NCBI RefSeq assembly: GCF_030382115.1
Contig: NZ_JAUDRJ010000003.1
Coordinates: 2,642,321-2,673,041 of the forward strand
DNA from: Nostoc sp. GT001
Lineage (GTDB): Bacteria > Cyanobacteriota > Cyanobacteriia > Cyanobacteriales > Nostocaceae
Length of the DNA: 30,721 bases
Direction: 5' to 3'
A program made the position numbers and the translations under genes. The notes under the pieces were generated by a model, which was not told where the DNA came from, did not search any database, and was given only the letters and a program-made list of their open reading frames with translations. Shown one piece after another: positions 17,585-26,346 of this stretch (positions within the stretch are counted from its first letter, which is position 1; every line of letters starts with the position of its first letter).

Positions 17585-18377
17585 TGTCTTCTCCTGGACA
17601 TATCTACCGCACTTTGGTCAATAAATTTTGGATTTTGGATTGGCGATCGCGCAGTCTTAGTGAGCGTCTTTTAGATTTATTCCGTCCCAGACGAGATATA
17701 AACTAGAAGACCCTAATCAAAAATCTAAAATCGTTAGTCAAGCTTCAATAATTTATGGATACTCACTAACATCACCACAAGTATCCATCCATAATTGATC
17801 GGATTCTGTTCAATATCTGCGCGGTTCAATACGCTTAATCATGTCTTAGCTTTTTGTAGCCAAATTTGGTTAAATTGCCTACATGGAATAATTTTCGTTT
17901 TGATTCATTTCCTTATGCCAATAGTCTGCAACAGCAATTCTTGATGTAGCTAAATCAAATCGCTGCCGTTTGTTGATTTGCTTAACCTATCCTTTAGCTT
18001 AAGTAAATTTTTATGAATTGTCAAAACAATAAATATTAAACTTTTAACAGTTAGTTATTTAACAAATAAATATTTTCATAATGTATTTAGATTTGCATTT
18101 TTTTAAATACAAAAAACTCTAAATATCATATTTGTCTGTAAGGTATTTCACAATAATAAAATATTTGTTTGTGATGTAAATAACAAAAATATTTGAATCA
18201 CTCAAAAAGCCCTTTAAAAAGACAAAAATAAGGAATCAAGGTTAAGTCATAACTCAGAAATACAGTTTATTGCAACAGGTTCGCTTTTTTCCTCTGATAT
18301 TATTTTCATAATTCTTTCATTTTTATGTTACTTCTGCTAAAGTGAGACAAAAGTGAGAAGATTATGAAATTGCTATA
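17585..18377. other. Long AT-rich intergenic region between divergent oxidase and mntCAB operons
   Basis: 793 bp without a supported gene. It must hold promoters for both operons. Near the oxidase side, TTTTAGATTT (17669-17678) is mirrored by AAATCTAAAA (17721-17730), and TTTTGGAT-type heptamers adjoin a HIP1 site near 17643. No GTA-N8-TAC NtcA site was found by eye. The middle (about 17990-18240) is extremely AT-rich. Confidence 0.45.
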
Positions 18378-18379
18378 AT
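18340..18379 (+). promoter_or_regulatory. Candidate mntC promoter with direct repeats
   Basis: AAGTGAGA occurs at 18340-18347 and 18351-18358, 11 bp apart (one helical turn), followed by an extended -10 TGCTATAAT at 18371-18379. The TATAAT overlaps the first possible ATG (18378) of mntC. If this is the promoter, translation must start at the next ATG, 18405. The direct repeat would be a natural operator position for a manganese-responsive regulator; which one is unknown. Confidence 0.35.
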
Positions 18380-19376
18380 GAGATTTAATATCAATAACTT
18401 TCAGATGCAACTACCGCAGCACGGACAAAAATTGGTTGTCGCGTCTGGGCTGCTATTGTGGGTATGTTTGAGTGGGTGTAGCCCGTCAATCTCCGATTCT
18501 CAACCACAGTTAAGTCCAAACCCAGGCACAACTAACACTAACCTAGATAAAAAAGGTAAAAAAGTGGTTCTTACCACCTTTACAGTCATTGCAGATATGG
18601 CTCAAAACGTGGCGGGAGACAAGGCGATTGTTGAATCTTTAACCAAACCAGGGGCGGAAATTCATGGTTACGAACCAACTCCTAGCGATTTGGTGAGGGC
18701 GCAAAAAGCAGATTTAATTTTGAATAATGGTCTGAATTTAGAGCGTTGGGCACAGAAATTGTATAACAGCGTCCCTAATGTACCTCACGTTACCCTAAGT
18801 GAGGGAATTAAGCCTGTAGAAATTACGGAGGATGCCTACAAAGGAAAACCTAATCCCCATGCTTGGATGTCACCACAAAATGCCTTGATTTACGTAGATA
18901 ATATTCGCAAGGCATTAGTTAATTTGGACTCAGCGAATGCAGAGACTTATAATACCAATGCCAAAGTATACAGCCAAAAAATTAAGGAAGTCGATGAGAA
19001 ACTGCGAAAAAGCGTGTCGCTAGTTCCAGCAGACAAGCGCTACATGGTAAGCTGTGAAGGCGCTTTCTCATACGTCACCCGCGATTATGGCTTGAAAGAA
19101 GCTTATCTCTGGGCAGTCAACTCTGAACAACAAGCTACTCCCAAACAGCTAGAAAAAGTCATTGATATAGTTAAAAAAAATAAAATACCTGTAGTTTTCT
19201 GTGAAAGTACAGTCAATGATGGAGCGCAACGTCAGGTAGCTAGAGAATCGGGAGCAAGGTTTGGTGGAGTGTTTTATGTTGATTCCCTCTCTCCAGCGAA
19301 TGGGCCAGCACCAACTTATCTCAAGTTGCTAGAACTTAATATTAATACTCTAACTCAGGGATTAGAGGAAAAGTGA
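18378..19376 (+). CDS. mntC: Manganese ABC transporter, substrate-binding lipoprotein
   Basis: 332 residues from the first ATG. A start at 18405 (Met10) gives a more usual 25-residue lipoprotein signal ending in 'CLSGC' (Cys34 of the long form). This is a cluster A-I metal-binding protein that delivers Mn(II) to the permease in the periplasm. The four ligands expected from MntC are in place: His96 ('IHGYEPTPSDL'), His161 ('NPHAWMSP'), Glu227 ('SCEGAFSY') and Asp302 ('YVDSLSP'). Cys226 and Cys275 match the regulatory disulfide of Synechocystis MntC in spacing (49). There is no His-rich loop of the ZnuA type, so manganese rather than zinc is preferred. It is followed by the ATPase and permease genes in the mntCAB order. 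No strong ribosome binding site is seen for either start. Confidence 0.93.
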   Translation: MRFNINNFQMQLPQHGQKLVVASGLLLWVCLSGCSPSISDSQPQLSPNPGTTNTNLDKKGKKVVLTTFTVIADMAQNVAGDKAIVESLTKPGAEIHGYEPTPSDLVRAQKADLILNNGLNLERWAQKLYNSVPNVPHVTLSEGIKPVEITEDAYKGKPNPHAWMSPQNALIYVDNIRKALVNLDSANAETYNTNAKVYSQKIKEVDEKLRKSVSLVPADKRYMVSCEGAFSYVTRDYGLKEAYLWAVNSEQQATPKQLEKVIDIVKKNKIPVVFCESTVNDGAQRQVARESGARFGGVFYVDSLSPANGPAPTYLKLLELNINTLTQGLEEK

Positions 19377-19526
19377 GCAAGTATGCAAGAATAAATTTAA
19401 TTATTTAAAATTAGCTTGTAGTAAGGACTTTCGTCCTGTTTTGTTCTCTAGAAAAGGTTAAGTATTCGCAAAAAAGGCTGGAGCCGCTCATTACAAACTA
19501 ATGATTAATCTTAGAGGTGATTTTTA

Positions 19527-20306
19527 GTGAAGTCTATTAGTATTGATGTCGAAAATCTGACAGTTGCTTACCACGGCAAAGTTGCTTTACATGGTGCTTC
19601 TTTGCAAATTAGAGCAGGTTCAATTAGTGGTTTAGTGGGGATGAATGGTAGCGGTAAATCAACCCTATTTAAGGCGATTATGGGTTTTTTAAAGCCAGTT
19701 ACAGGACGGGTTTTGATTAATGGTTTACCGATAAAAACTGTACAGAAAAAAAGCTTGGTGGCTTATGTACCACAGTCGGAAGAGGTGGACTGGAATTTTC
19801 CAGTAAGTGTCCATGATGTGGTGATGATGGGACGCTACGGATACATGAATATACTGCGAATTCCGTCGGCGAAAGATCAAAGAGTGGTGAGGGAGAGTCT
19901 GGAAAGAGTGCAAATGTGGTCAATGCGCGATCGCCAAATTGGAGAACTCTCTGGTGGACAGAAAAAACGTGCCTTTCTCGCCCGTGCCTTAGCACAACAG
20001 GGGACAGTTTTACTATTAGATGAACCTTTCACTGGGGTAGATATCAAAACAGAAAAAGCGATGATTGACTTATTACTAGAATTGCGAGAGGAAGGTCATA
20101 CAATTTTAATTTCTACCCATGACTTAGCGTCTATCACTACTTTCTGTGACCAAGTAGTACTAATTAATCGCACTATTTTAGCTTATGGTGATACATCAGA
20201 AGTCTTCACAGAAGAAAATCTATCACGCACTTTTGGCGGTTCTCTGGGAGATTTATCCCTCAGCAAAAGTCAGATAATCCGCGGAAATCAAAATGAATCT
20301 GATTGA
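19527..20306 (+). CDS. mntA: Manganese ABC transporter, ATPase
   Basis: 259 residues with a GTG start at 19527 and GAGGTGAT upstream. It is the cytoplasmic ATPase that powers Mn import. Walker A 'GMNGSGKST' is at 38-46, the Q-loop '[13 protein letters not shown]' at about 80-92, the ABC signature 'LSGGQKKR' at 141-148, Walker B 'VLLLDEP' at 161-167 and the switch 'STHDL' at 196-200. The '[19 protein letters not shown]' region is typical of the Mn/Zn (ABC-3) importer group. It lies 150 bp after mntC and 45 bp before mntB. The intact motifs suggest an active transporter. Confidence 0.93.
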   Translation: MKSISIDVENLTVAYHGKVALHGASLQIRAGSISGLVGMNGSGKSTLFKAIMGFLKPVTGRVLINGLPIKTVQKKSLVAYVPQSEEVDWNFPVSVHDVVMMGRYGYMNILRIPSAKDQRVVRESLERVQMWSMRDRQIGELSGGQKKRAFLARALAQQGTVLLLDEPFTGVDIKTEKAMIDLLLELREEGHTILISTHDLASITTFCDQVVLINRTILAYGDTSEVFTEENLSRTFGGSLGDLSLSKSQIIRGNQNESD

Positions 20307-20351
20307 TTGAGAATTTTTAGTTGATATTGCTTGGATTAGAGTTATAAAAAT

Positions 20352-21215
20352 ATGAATACTCTCGCATTCTTAGACTGGTTAACCACACCCCTCCAGCATG
20401 AATTCATGGTGAAGGCAATTTGTGTAAGTGCCTTAGTTGGGGTAGTCTGTTCTGTTTTATCTTGTTTTATGACCCTAAAAGGTTGGGCATTAATGGGAGA
20501 TGCTGTTTCCCATGCAGTAATGCCTGGGGTTGTAATTGCTTATGTTTTAAATATCCCTTTTGCTGTGGGTGCTTTCGTCTTTGGAGTGGGTTCAGTTATT
20601 GCGATCGGTTATATCAAAGCGAAGACGAGAATTAAAGAAGATACTGTCATCGGACTTGTATTTACAGGATTTTTTGCTCTGGGTTTGGTACTAGTTTCCA
20701 AGACTCCAAGCAGCGTAGACTTAACGCACATTTTGTTTGGGAATGTCTTGGGTATTTCTAATGAAGACATTATCCAAACGGTGATTATTAGCGTAATTAC
20801 TTTAGTAACAATAGCTGTTTTACGCAAAGACCTATTATTATTTTGTTTTGACCCCACTCATGCACGTTCCATCGGCTTGAATACAGGAGCGCTGCACTAT
20901 ATTTTACTATCATTACTGTCGCTAACTGCTGTCGCCGGACTCCAGACAGTAGGAATTATTCTGGTTGTAGCGATGTTAGTTACTCCGGGAGCAACGGCTT
21001 ATTTATTAACAGACCGTTTCGACCACATGATACTAATTGCAATGGCATCGGGCGTATTTTCTAGTGTTATGGGAACTTACATCAGCTATCATATCGATGG
21101 TGCAACAGGGGGTTGCATAGTTGTGTTGCAAACCTTGTTGTTTATCGTAGCAATGATTTTTGCACCTAAGCATGGGTTACTGGTAAGAGCAAAGAAGCAG
21201 GAAAACACTGACTGA
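20352..21215 (+). CDS. mntB: Manganese ABC transporter, permease
   Basis: A 287-residue inner-membrane protein of the ABC-3 (ZnuB/MntB/SitC) permease family with about eight or nine hydrophobic segments. Typical stretches are 'CFMTLKGWALMGDAVSHAVM', 'PGVVIAYVLNIPFAVGA', 'IKEDTVIGLVFTGFFALGLV' and 'GLQTVGIILVVAMLVTPGAT'. 'GDAVSHAVMPG' and 'LVTPGATAYLLTDRF' are near-universal in these permeases. It follows mntA by 45 bp and completes mntCAB. No clear Shine-Dalgarno precedes the ATG. Confidence 0.93.
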   Translation: MNTLAFLDWLTTPLQHEFMVKAICVSALVGVVCSVLSCFMTLKGWALMGDAVSHAVMPGVVIAYVLNIPFAVGAFVFGVGSVIAIGYIKAKTRIKEDTVIGLVFTGFFALGLVLVSKTPSSVDLTHILFGNVLGISNEDIIQTVIISVITLVTIAVLRKDLLLFCFDPTHARSIGLNTGALHYILLSLLSLTAVAGLQTVGIILVVAMLVTPGATAYLLTDRFDHMILIAMASGVFSSVMGTYISYHIDGATGGCIVVLQTLLFIVAMIFAPKHGLLVRAKKQENTD

Positions 21216-21280
21216 TTTAGTATGAAATACTCTTTGCTATTTACGTAACCCCCCATTCCAGTGGTATGAGGGCGAAATAA

Positions 21281-21853
21281 GTGTCGTTTAAAATTGTGGT
21301 AATTGGTACTTCTTTAGGCGGATTATCAGCACTGAAAATCGTCCTGGGTAATTTACCAGCAGACTTCCCTGTACCGATCGCGATCGTGCAACACCGTCAT
21401 AAAGAATCTAGCAACACACTCCAGGATTTATTACAAGAATCCACTTTGTTGAAAATTCGCGAAGTGGAAGACAAGGACGAAATACTACCAGGACATATCT
21501 ACATAGCCCCAGCAGATTATCATTTACTGGTTGAACCAGGTCACTTTGCTCTTTCGACTGATGAGCCTGTTTCTTATGCTAGACCATCTATTGATGTGCT
21601 GTTTGAGTCGGCAGCCGATGTCTACACAGAGCAAGTTATTGGTGTAATATTGACAGGAGCCAACCAAGATGGTATGCAAGGCCTTAAGAAAATAAAAGCG
21701 CGGGGAGGAATTACCATTGTACAAGAACCTGCCACAGCGGAGAGCGACATTATGCCAGAGGCAGCAATTTCTGCTATTACAGTAGACTGGATTTTGACAC
21801 TCTCAAACATTGCTTCCCAGATGGTCAAGCTTTGTCAATTATCACAGAAATAA
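21281..21853 (+). CDS. Stand-alone CheB-type methylesterase domain
   Basis: 190 residues with a GTG start behind GAGGG. The whole protein is one CheB catalytic domain: Ser11 in 'IGTSLGGL', His38 in 'VQHRH' and Asp131 in 'LTGANQDGMQG' reproduce the CheB triad with near-normal spacing. 'HIYIAPADYHLLVE' and 'EPATAESDIMPEAAI' are also typical. There is no N-terminal receiver domain, so activity is not controlled by phosphorylation in cis. CheB removes methyl groups from chemoreceptor glutamates, but no receptor, CheA or CheR is nearby. Instead a hybrid kinase starts four bases after its stop, so the two are probably co-translated. Such orphan CheB/kinase pairs are common in cyanobacteria; the substrate is unknown. 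Confidence 0.85.
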   Translation: MSFKIVVIGTSLGGLSALKIVLGNLPADFPVPIAIVQHRHKESSNTLQDLLQESTLLKIREVEDKDEILPGHIYIAPADYHLLVEPGHFALSTDEPVSYARPSIDVLFESAADVYTEQVIGVILTGANQDGMQGLKKIKARGGITIVQEPATAESDIMPEAAISAITVDWILTLSNIASQMVKLCQLSQK

Positions 21854-21857
21854 ACCG

Positions 21858-24077
21858 ATGCAGATGGAACGCAAAGTCAACATCCTCCTAGTAGATGATA
21901 AACTAGAAAATTTGCTGGCACTAGAGGCAATCCTAGAAAAATTAGGGGAGAATCTCGTGAGAGCTACTTCCGGGGAAGAAGCTTTGAGGTGTCTGCTGCA
22001 TCAAGACTTTGCGGTGATTTTGCTGGATGTGCAAATGCCAGGGATGGATGGCTTTGAAACTGCTACCTTAATTCGCAATCGGGGGCGATCGCGCCATACT
22101 CCAATTATCTTTCTTACCGCCTTTAGCACCAGCGACCAAATGCTGTTTAAAGGTTATGCCTTGGGTGCTGTTGATTATCTGCTCAAGCCACTAGACCCCA
22201 ATATTTTGACTTCTAAAGTCACAGTATTCGTAGAACTATTTAAGAAAACAGAAGCCATCAAGCAACAAACAGCGCAATTGGTAGCTGTGAATACTGAACT
22301 CAGGCAAAGTGAAGAACGATTCCGATCGCTAAGTACCTGCTCACCCGTTGGCATTTTTGAAACTGATACTGAAGGCAACTGTAAATATACTAATCCCCGC
22401 TATCAGGCAATTTGTGGCTTGAAAGCCGCAGATAGTTTAGAAAAGAAATGGCTGGAATCTGTTCATCCAGAAGATAAAGAACGAGCGATCGCTAGTTGGT
22501 CTGCTTACATTTGTGAAGGTCGGGAATACTCAGAAGAATTTCGTTTTCAAGCCGCTCACGGTAACATTCGTTGGGTTCAAGTTCGCTCATCACCAATGCT
22601 TTCCAGTCAAGGAGACTTGTTGGGTTATGTAGGCACTCTTGAAGATATTACCGAACGCAAGCAAGCAGAAGAAGTCCGCGCTCAAGTGATTCGAGAACAG
22701 ACGGCAAGACAGGAAGCAGAAGCTGCAAATCGGATGAAAGATGAGTTTCTAGCTGTTCTCTCCCACGAACTCCGCACGCCTCTAACCTCAATGCTCGGCT
22801 GGTCAAAAATCCTCCGCGCGAAGAAACTTGACGAAAAAGCCACTTCTCGCGCTTTGGAGGCGATCGAACGCAACGCCATATCTCAGATGCAACTAATTGA
22901 GGATATCTTGGATGTATCTCGGATTATCCGTGGTCAGTTGCGGTTAAACGTATCTGCGGTAAATCTGCTTACAGTGATGGAGGCGGCATTAGAGGCAGTT
23001 CGTCCCCTAGCAGAGCCAAAAGATATTCAATTAAATACTGTACTGGATACTTCGATCGGGTCAGTCTACGGCGATCCAGCCCGTCTACAGCAAATTGTCT
23101 GGAACCTACTAACTAATGCAATAAAGTTTACCCCTAAAGGCGGTAGGGTAGAGGTTAGGCTATCAAAGCATTTTGGATTTTCGATTTCAGACTTTGGTGT
23201 GAGCGCTACTTCCACAAGCCTCAGTACAACCCAGTCGAACAATTTTGGATTTGAATCTCATAGTGAAAATTTAGATTCTTCAAACACTGAAGAAAGCAAT
23301 AATCTAAAATCCGTCTTGGAAAATTCTGATGGTCGAGAGCCGAGTCTTAAGCTTTCTGCAAAATCTCAAACTTCAAAATCTCAGTACGCCCAAATTCAAG
23401 TTATCGATACGGGCATTGGCATCAGTTCCGAGTTTTTACCCAAAGTATTTGAGCGTTTTCGGCAAGCAGACAGTACCACAACGCGATCACACAATGGATT
23501 AGGATTAGGACTAGCGATCGTCCGTCATCTAGTTGAACTGCATAAAGGTACAATCTTTGCCCAAAGTTTGGGTAGTGGACAAGGAGCAACATTTACTGTA
23601 AGACTACCACTCCTACAAGACAATAGGGGAAATAGAGAAGCAACAGGAAAAATTTCCTCCCCTGTAGCGTCTACGCCCCTTGCTGGATTAAGAGTTCTAG
23701 TTGTAGATGATGAGACAGATACCCGTAACTTTCTCAGTTTTATGTTTGAGGAGTATGGGGCTTTTGCCACTGCGGTAGGATCAGTTGATGAAGCACTAGC
23801 AGTACTTGAACAAGCAAAACCAGATATCCTGATTAGCGACATCGGTATGTCAGAGCAAGATGGTTATACGCTGATTAGAAAACTGCGCTCTTTAGAACCA
23901 GAAAAAGGCGGGCGCATCCCCGCGATCGCGTTAACAGCGTACACGCGAGAAGAAGACCGTTTAGAAGCACTTTCTGCAGGGTTCCAGCAGCATTTATCTA
24001 AGCCAATTGACCCCAATAAATTGATTGCTGCCGTTGCCAATGTTTTAGAACTACCTCTAGAAGTTCCAGTGAGTTGA
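21858..24077 (+). CDS. Hybrid histidine kinase (REC-PAS-HisKA-HATPase-REC)
   Basis: 739 residues from the ATG at 21858. The frame is open back to 21810, but that would overlap the CheB gene, and the receiver fold starts right after this Met. Domains: receiver 1 (Asp57 in 'VILLDVQMPGMDG'); PAS/PAC (about 152-270, ending 'TLEDITERKQAEE'); HisKA with His303 in 'LSHELRTPLTSML'; HATPase (N-box 'NLLTNAIKF' 416-424, D-box 'VIDTGIGIS' 515-523, F-box 'VFERFRQADS', G-box 'GLGLGLAIV'); receiver 2 (Asp661 in 'DILISDIGMSEQDGY'). A 71-residue Ser/Asn-rich insert (439-509) splits the ATPase domain between N- and D-boxes. No transmembrane segment is seen, so it is cytoplasmic. The input signal is unknown. 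Confidence 0.92.
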   Translation: MQMERKVNILLVDDKLENLLALEAILEKLGENLVRATSGEEALRCLLHQDFAVILLDVQMPGMDGFETATLIRNRGRSRHTPIIFLTAFSTSDQMLFKGYALGAVDYLLKPLDPNILTSKVTVFVELFKKTEAIKQQTAQLVAVNTELRQSEERFRSLSTCSPVGIFETDTEGNCKYTNPRYQAICGLKAADSLEKKWLESVHPEDKERAIASWSAYICEGREYSEEFRFQAAHGNIRWVQVRSSPMLSSQGDLLGYVGTLEDITERKQAEEVRAQVIREQTARQEAEAANRMKDEFLAVLSHELRTPLTSMLGWSKILRAKKLDEKATSRALEAIERNAISQMQLIEDILDVSRIIRGQLRLNVSAVNLLTVMEAALEAVRPLAEPKDIQLNTVLDTSIGSVYGDPARLQQIVWNLLTNAIKFTPKGGRVEVRLSKHFGFSISDFGVSATSTSLSTTQSNNFGFESHSENLDSSNTEESNNLKSVLENSDGREPSLKLSAKSQTSKSQYAQIQVIDTGIGISSEFLPKVFERFRQADSTTTRSHNGLGLGLAIVRHLVELHKGTIFAQSLGSGQGATFTVRLPLLQDNRGNREATGKISSPVASTPLAGLRVLVVDDETDTRNFLSFMFEEYGAFATAVGSVDEALAVLEQAKPDILISDIGMSEQDGYTLIRKLRSLEPEKGGRIPAIALTAYTREEDRLEALSAGFQQHLSKPIDPNKLIAAVANVLELPLEVPVS

Positions 24078-24103
24078 TTTGGAAGTGGGGACTGGGGAAA
24101 GCA

Positions 24104-24136
24104 GGGAGCAGGGGAAAATTCCTCTCCTCTGCTCCC
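24104..24136. terminator. GC-rich hairpin between convergent genes
   Basis: GGGAGCAG (24104-24111) pairs with CTGCTCCC (24129-24136), with further pairing of the G-rich and C-rich flanks. It lies between the hybrid kinase (plus) and the DUF2237 gene (minus). It has the G-run/C-run style of Nostoc intergenic repeats and could terminate both. Confidence 0.45.
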
Positions 24137-24174
24137 TTCCCCCTGCACCTCTGCCTCTTGTGCCCAATGGCCAA

Positions 24175-24594
24175 TCAAGACGAAGTTAAGGCATGTTTTT
24201 TGAGTTCGTCTAGAGAAACCACTTCCAAAGCTCTAGCATGGGTTGCTGAAAGTATAACGGGTGGAGCAACGCCAGCTTCTAGAGCTTCTTGCCAGCGAGA
24301 AGCACACAAACACCAGCGATCGCCAGGCTTCAATCCCGGAAAATTAAAATCAGGAACAGCTGTGCTGAGGTCGTTTCCCTGCGATTTGGTGAACTCCAGG
24401 AATTCTGATGTGACTTGGGCACATACGACATGCGACCCGAAATCCTGACTACCTGTACGACAAAAACCGTCGCGGTGAAACCCAGTCATGGGAGAAGTAC
24501 AGCAAACCTCTAGGTTTCCATCGATTACATTTTTAGCGTCTGTCATCGTTAATTCAGGGTAACTGAAACTTTGAGAGATTTCAAAATCCTTCAT
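24175..24594 (-). CDS. DUF2237 family protein
   Basis: 139 residues. The conserved run is clear: 'NVIDGNLEVCCTSPMTGFHR', 'DGFCRTGSQDFGSHVVCAQV', 'TSEFLEFTKSQGNDLSTAVP' and 'FPGLKPGDRWCLCASRWQEA' followed by 'LEAGVAPPVILSATHARALE'. This is the DUF2237 family, small soluble proteins of unknown function with several conserved cysteines (CC at about 31-32, C in RDGFC, WCLC). The cysteines might bind metal, but this is not established. The ATG at 24594 is used here; Met17 (24546), just before the family homology, is a possible alternative. It is convergent with the kinase gene and stands alone. Confidence 0.88.
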   Translation of the reverse strand: MKDFEISQSFSYPELTMTDAKNVIDGNLEVCCTSPMTGFHRDGFCRTGSQDFGSHVVCAQVTSEFLEFTKSQGNDLSTAVPDFNFPGLKPGDRWCLCASRWQEALEAGVAPPVILSATHARALEVVSLDELKKHALTSS

Positions 24595-24947
24595 CCAAAT
24601 GAAGGGTTAATAGCATCAGGTCAGAGGGATTATTTTACACAATTCTTGGATGACTGATTTAGAAAATGTTCATCTGGGAAAGAAGAACTAAAACCGAGGA
24701 GAAGTAATCAGATTAAACGCACATGGCTGGTATGTGGAAAAAATCGCGGGTCATTTAAATTGGACTCCACAGACAGTGAGAGAGGTTTTGCACAAATGGA
24801 AAAAGCAGGGTCTAGAAGGGCTTTGGGAACTACTTGGTCGAGGTGGGAAGACTAAGTGGAAAGAAGAGGACATAGTGTTTTTAGAAGAATGCCTTAAGAA
24901 AGAACTTTAGAACTTCACATTGCGTCGTGGTCGTAGATCATAACTCA
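24595..24947. other. Intergenic region holding an IS630 remnant
   Basis: 353 bp between the DUF2237 gene and the DUF3370 gene, both on the minus strand. The first 97 bp hold the DUF2237 promoter region, 24692-24910 is a transposase fragment (listed separately), and the last 37 bp adjoin the DUF3370 stop. No terminal inverted repeats were recognised. Confidence 0.5.
24692..24910 (+). pseudogene. IS630-family transposase, N-terminal HTH fragment
   Basis: The plus-strand frame is open for 72 codons with no start codon. It reads 'VIRLNAHGWYVEKIAGHLNW', 'TPQTVREVLHKWKKQGLEGL' and 'WKEEDIVFLEECLKKEL', then stops. This is the helix-turn-helix DNA-binding region found near the N-terminus of IS630/Tc1-type transposases in cyanobacteria. 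The true N-terminus is lost behind a stop at about 24683, and the whole DDE catalytic domain is absent. The reading frame is otherwise undamaged, so the loss is fairly recent or by deletion. It lies between two unrelated minus-strand genes. Confidence 0.78.
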
Positions 24948-26339
24948 TTACCGAGGTTCAGCCTGAGTTGAAACTGTCAATACTTGCGGTGGTGTAGCAT
25001 CCGGCGGATAGAGAAAGTCTACTTCTACCAAAGAGCGATCGCTTGGTTTCATCTTTAATAAAACTAACGGTTCTCCTGGTTGACCTCTCTTTTGCACTAA
25101 ATGTACAAACTCAGTTTGTGGCTGATTTTGGTCATTTTTGTAACGTACTCGCACTGTCCCTCGGAAGAATACTTGAGGAGCGGGTGTACTCAGAAAGCGT
25201 AACCCTGGTTTGACTAACTGATCCTCTTTGAGTGGTGTTTGTATCGACACGCTAACAGTTTGAGAACTTTGAGTATTGTTATATAGCGGCAGCTTCAGAT
25301 TATATTGAATTCCATAGTTGCCATGAGCGCGATATGCGGTGTCAGGATAGCGCACTAGCATAGGCGCACTTTGAATTTGACCAGTTCCTAATGTACCGCC
25401 ATGCAGAGTACTCAGAGCGTAGGAAAACACTTGACCAGGCTGGGGAATAGTTAGATACCTAGCTTTAGGCTTATCTACTAATAAGGCTCTCCATCGTGAA
25501 CCACCAACCACTCCCGCAACACGCCCATAAATTCTTGGCTTGCCAGTTTCCTCTAAGGGAGTGGGAGTTTTATCTCGTGGCCCAGCTAAATCGCCACTCT
25601 CTAGTAAATTCTGCCACTCTTTTAAACTAGGCGATCGCTCACTGCCATCAGGATTAACCTGTGCAAACATCGCTAGGCTAGCTGCATAGACAGTGCCATT
25701 ACTTTGCAATCGGATCAATGTAGACCGACCATTGAGAGGTGGTGTCAATCCCTGCACAGGAATTGGTAAATTTAGTAACATCCGACTTTGCTTTGCTGGA
25801 ATGTCAATTTGAGCAGGGAAAATCTCTTGTCGCACTCCCCTTAAAACATCAGACATGACGCGATCGCCTGAGCCAGCAAAAATTTTACCTAAAAGGTTTT
25901 GGCTAAAGGATGGTAACTGAATAAATGGGGCATCCGGTTGACTCAAATAACTCGCCGCCTGCCAAATATTTACCTTCACTGGTTCCGAACTAGGGTTCTG
26001 CAAAATTATCCCTAAATAAAGAGAACGCAAATTCTCTGCTGGTTCAGCTTTCGCAACGTGATGGGCAAAAATATCAAATCGTCCCCGAAAAGGAAAATTC
26101 AGATGCGCTGTTGGCACTTTTTTCCCATCTGGTGGAAAGGTAGAAAGTAAGATTCCTTCCTTCAAAACCAATTCTGGACTATTGCTGTTAAACGTTGGCA
26201 CTGTATCCAACTTACCTGGTAAAGGTCGTACTTCTTGTGGTTGTAAGACTTCTTCAGGTGGAAGTGTAGTAGGAGTTAATTGGGCTATCGGAAAAATTAG
26301 TAACAATGGCAACATATACTTAGATATTTCTTTCACCAT
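24948..26339 (-). CDS. Secreted DUF3370-type protein
   Basis: 463 residues. The N-terminus has a hydrophobic signal ('MLPLLLIFPIAQLTP', residues 9-23), followed by a Pro-rich stretch, so the protein is probably periplasmic or in the outer envelope. The body ('FPFRGRFDIFAHHVAKAEP', 'LYLGIILQNPSSEPVKVNIW', 'YGRVAGVVGGSRWRALLV', 'YRAHGNYGIQYNLKLPLYNN') matches my memory of the cyanobacterial DUF3370 family, which has no known function. It looks mostly beta-structured, with no catalytic motif I can name. It starts 7 bp after the peptidase-like gene stops, so the two form an operon. Confidence 0.75.
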   Translation of the reverse strand: MVKEISKYMLPLLLIFPIAQLTPTTLPPEEVLQPQEVRPLPGKLDTVPTFNSNSPELVLKEGILLSTFPPDGKKVPTAHLNFPFRGRFDIFAHHVAKAEPAENLRSLYLGIILQNPSSEPVKVNIWQAASYLSQPDAPFIQLPSFSQNLLGKIFAGSGDRVMSDVLRGVRQEIFPAQIDIPAKQSRMLLNLPIPVQGLTPPLNGRSTLIRLQSNGTVYAASLAMFAQVNPDGSERSPSLKEWQNLLESGDLAGPRDKTPTPLEETGKPRIYGRVAGVVGGSRWRALLVDKPKARYLTIPQPGQVFSYALSTLHGGTLGTGQIQSAPMLVRYPDTAYRAHGNYGIQYNLKLPLYNNTQSSQTVSVSIQTPLKEDQLVKPGLRFLSTPAPQVFFRGTVRVRYKNDQNQPQTEFVHLVQKRGQPGEPLVLLKMKPSDRSLVEVDFLYPPDATPPQVLTVSTQAEPR

Positions 26340-26346
26340 ACAGACA

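Noticed and set aside
17585..18377. NtcA-type GTA-N8-TAC sites upstream of the oxidase operon
   Set aside because: None found by eye; only unpaired half-sites.
24074..24448. Plus-strand frame of 124 codons
   Set aside because: Antisense to the well-supported DUF2237 gene, with a low-complexity start in the G/C-rich hairpin.
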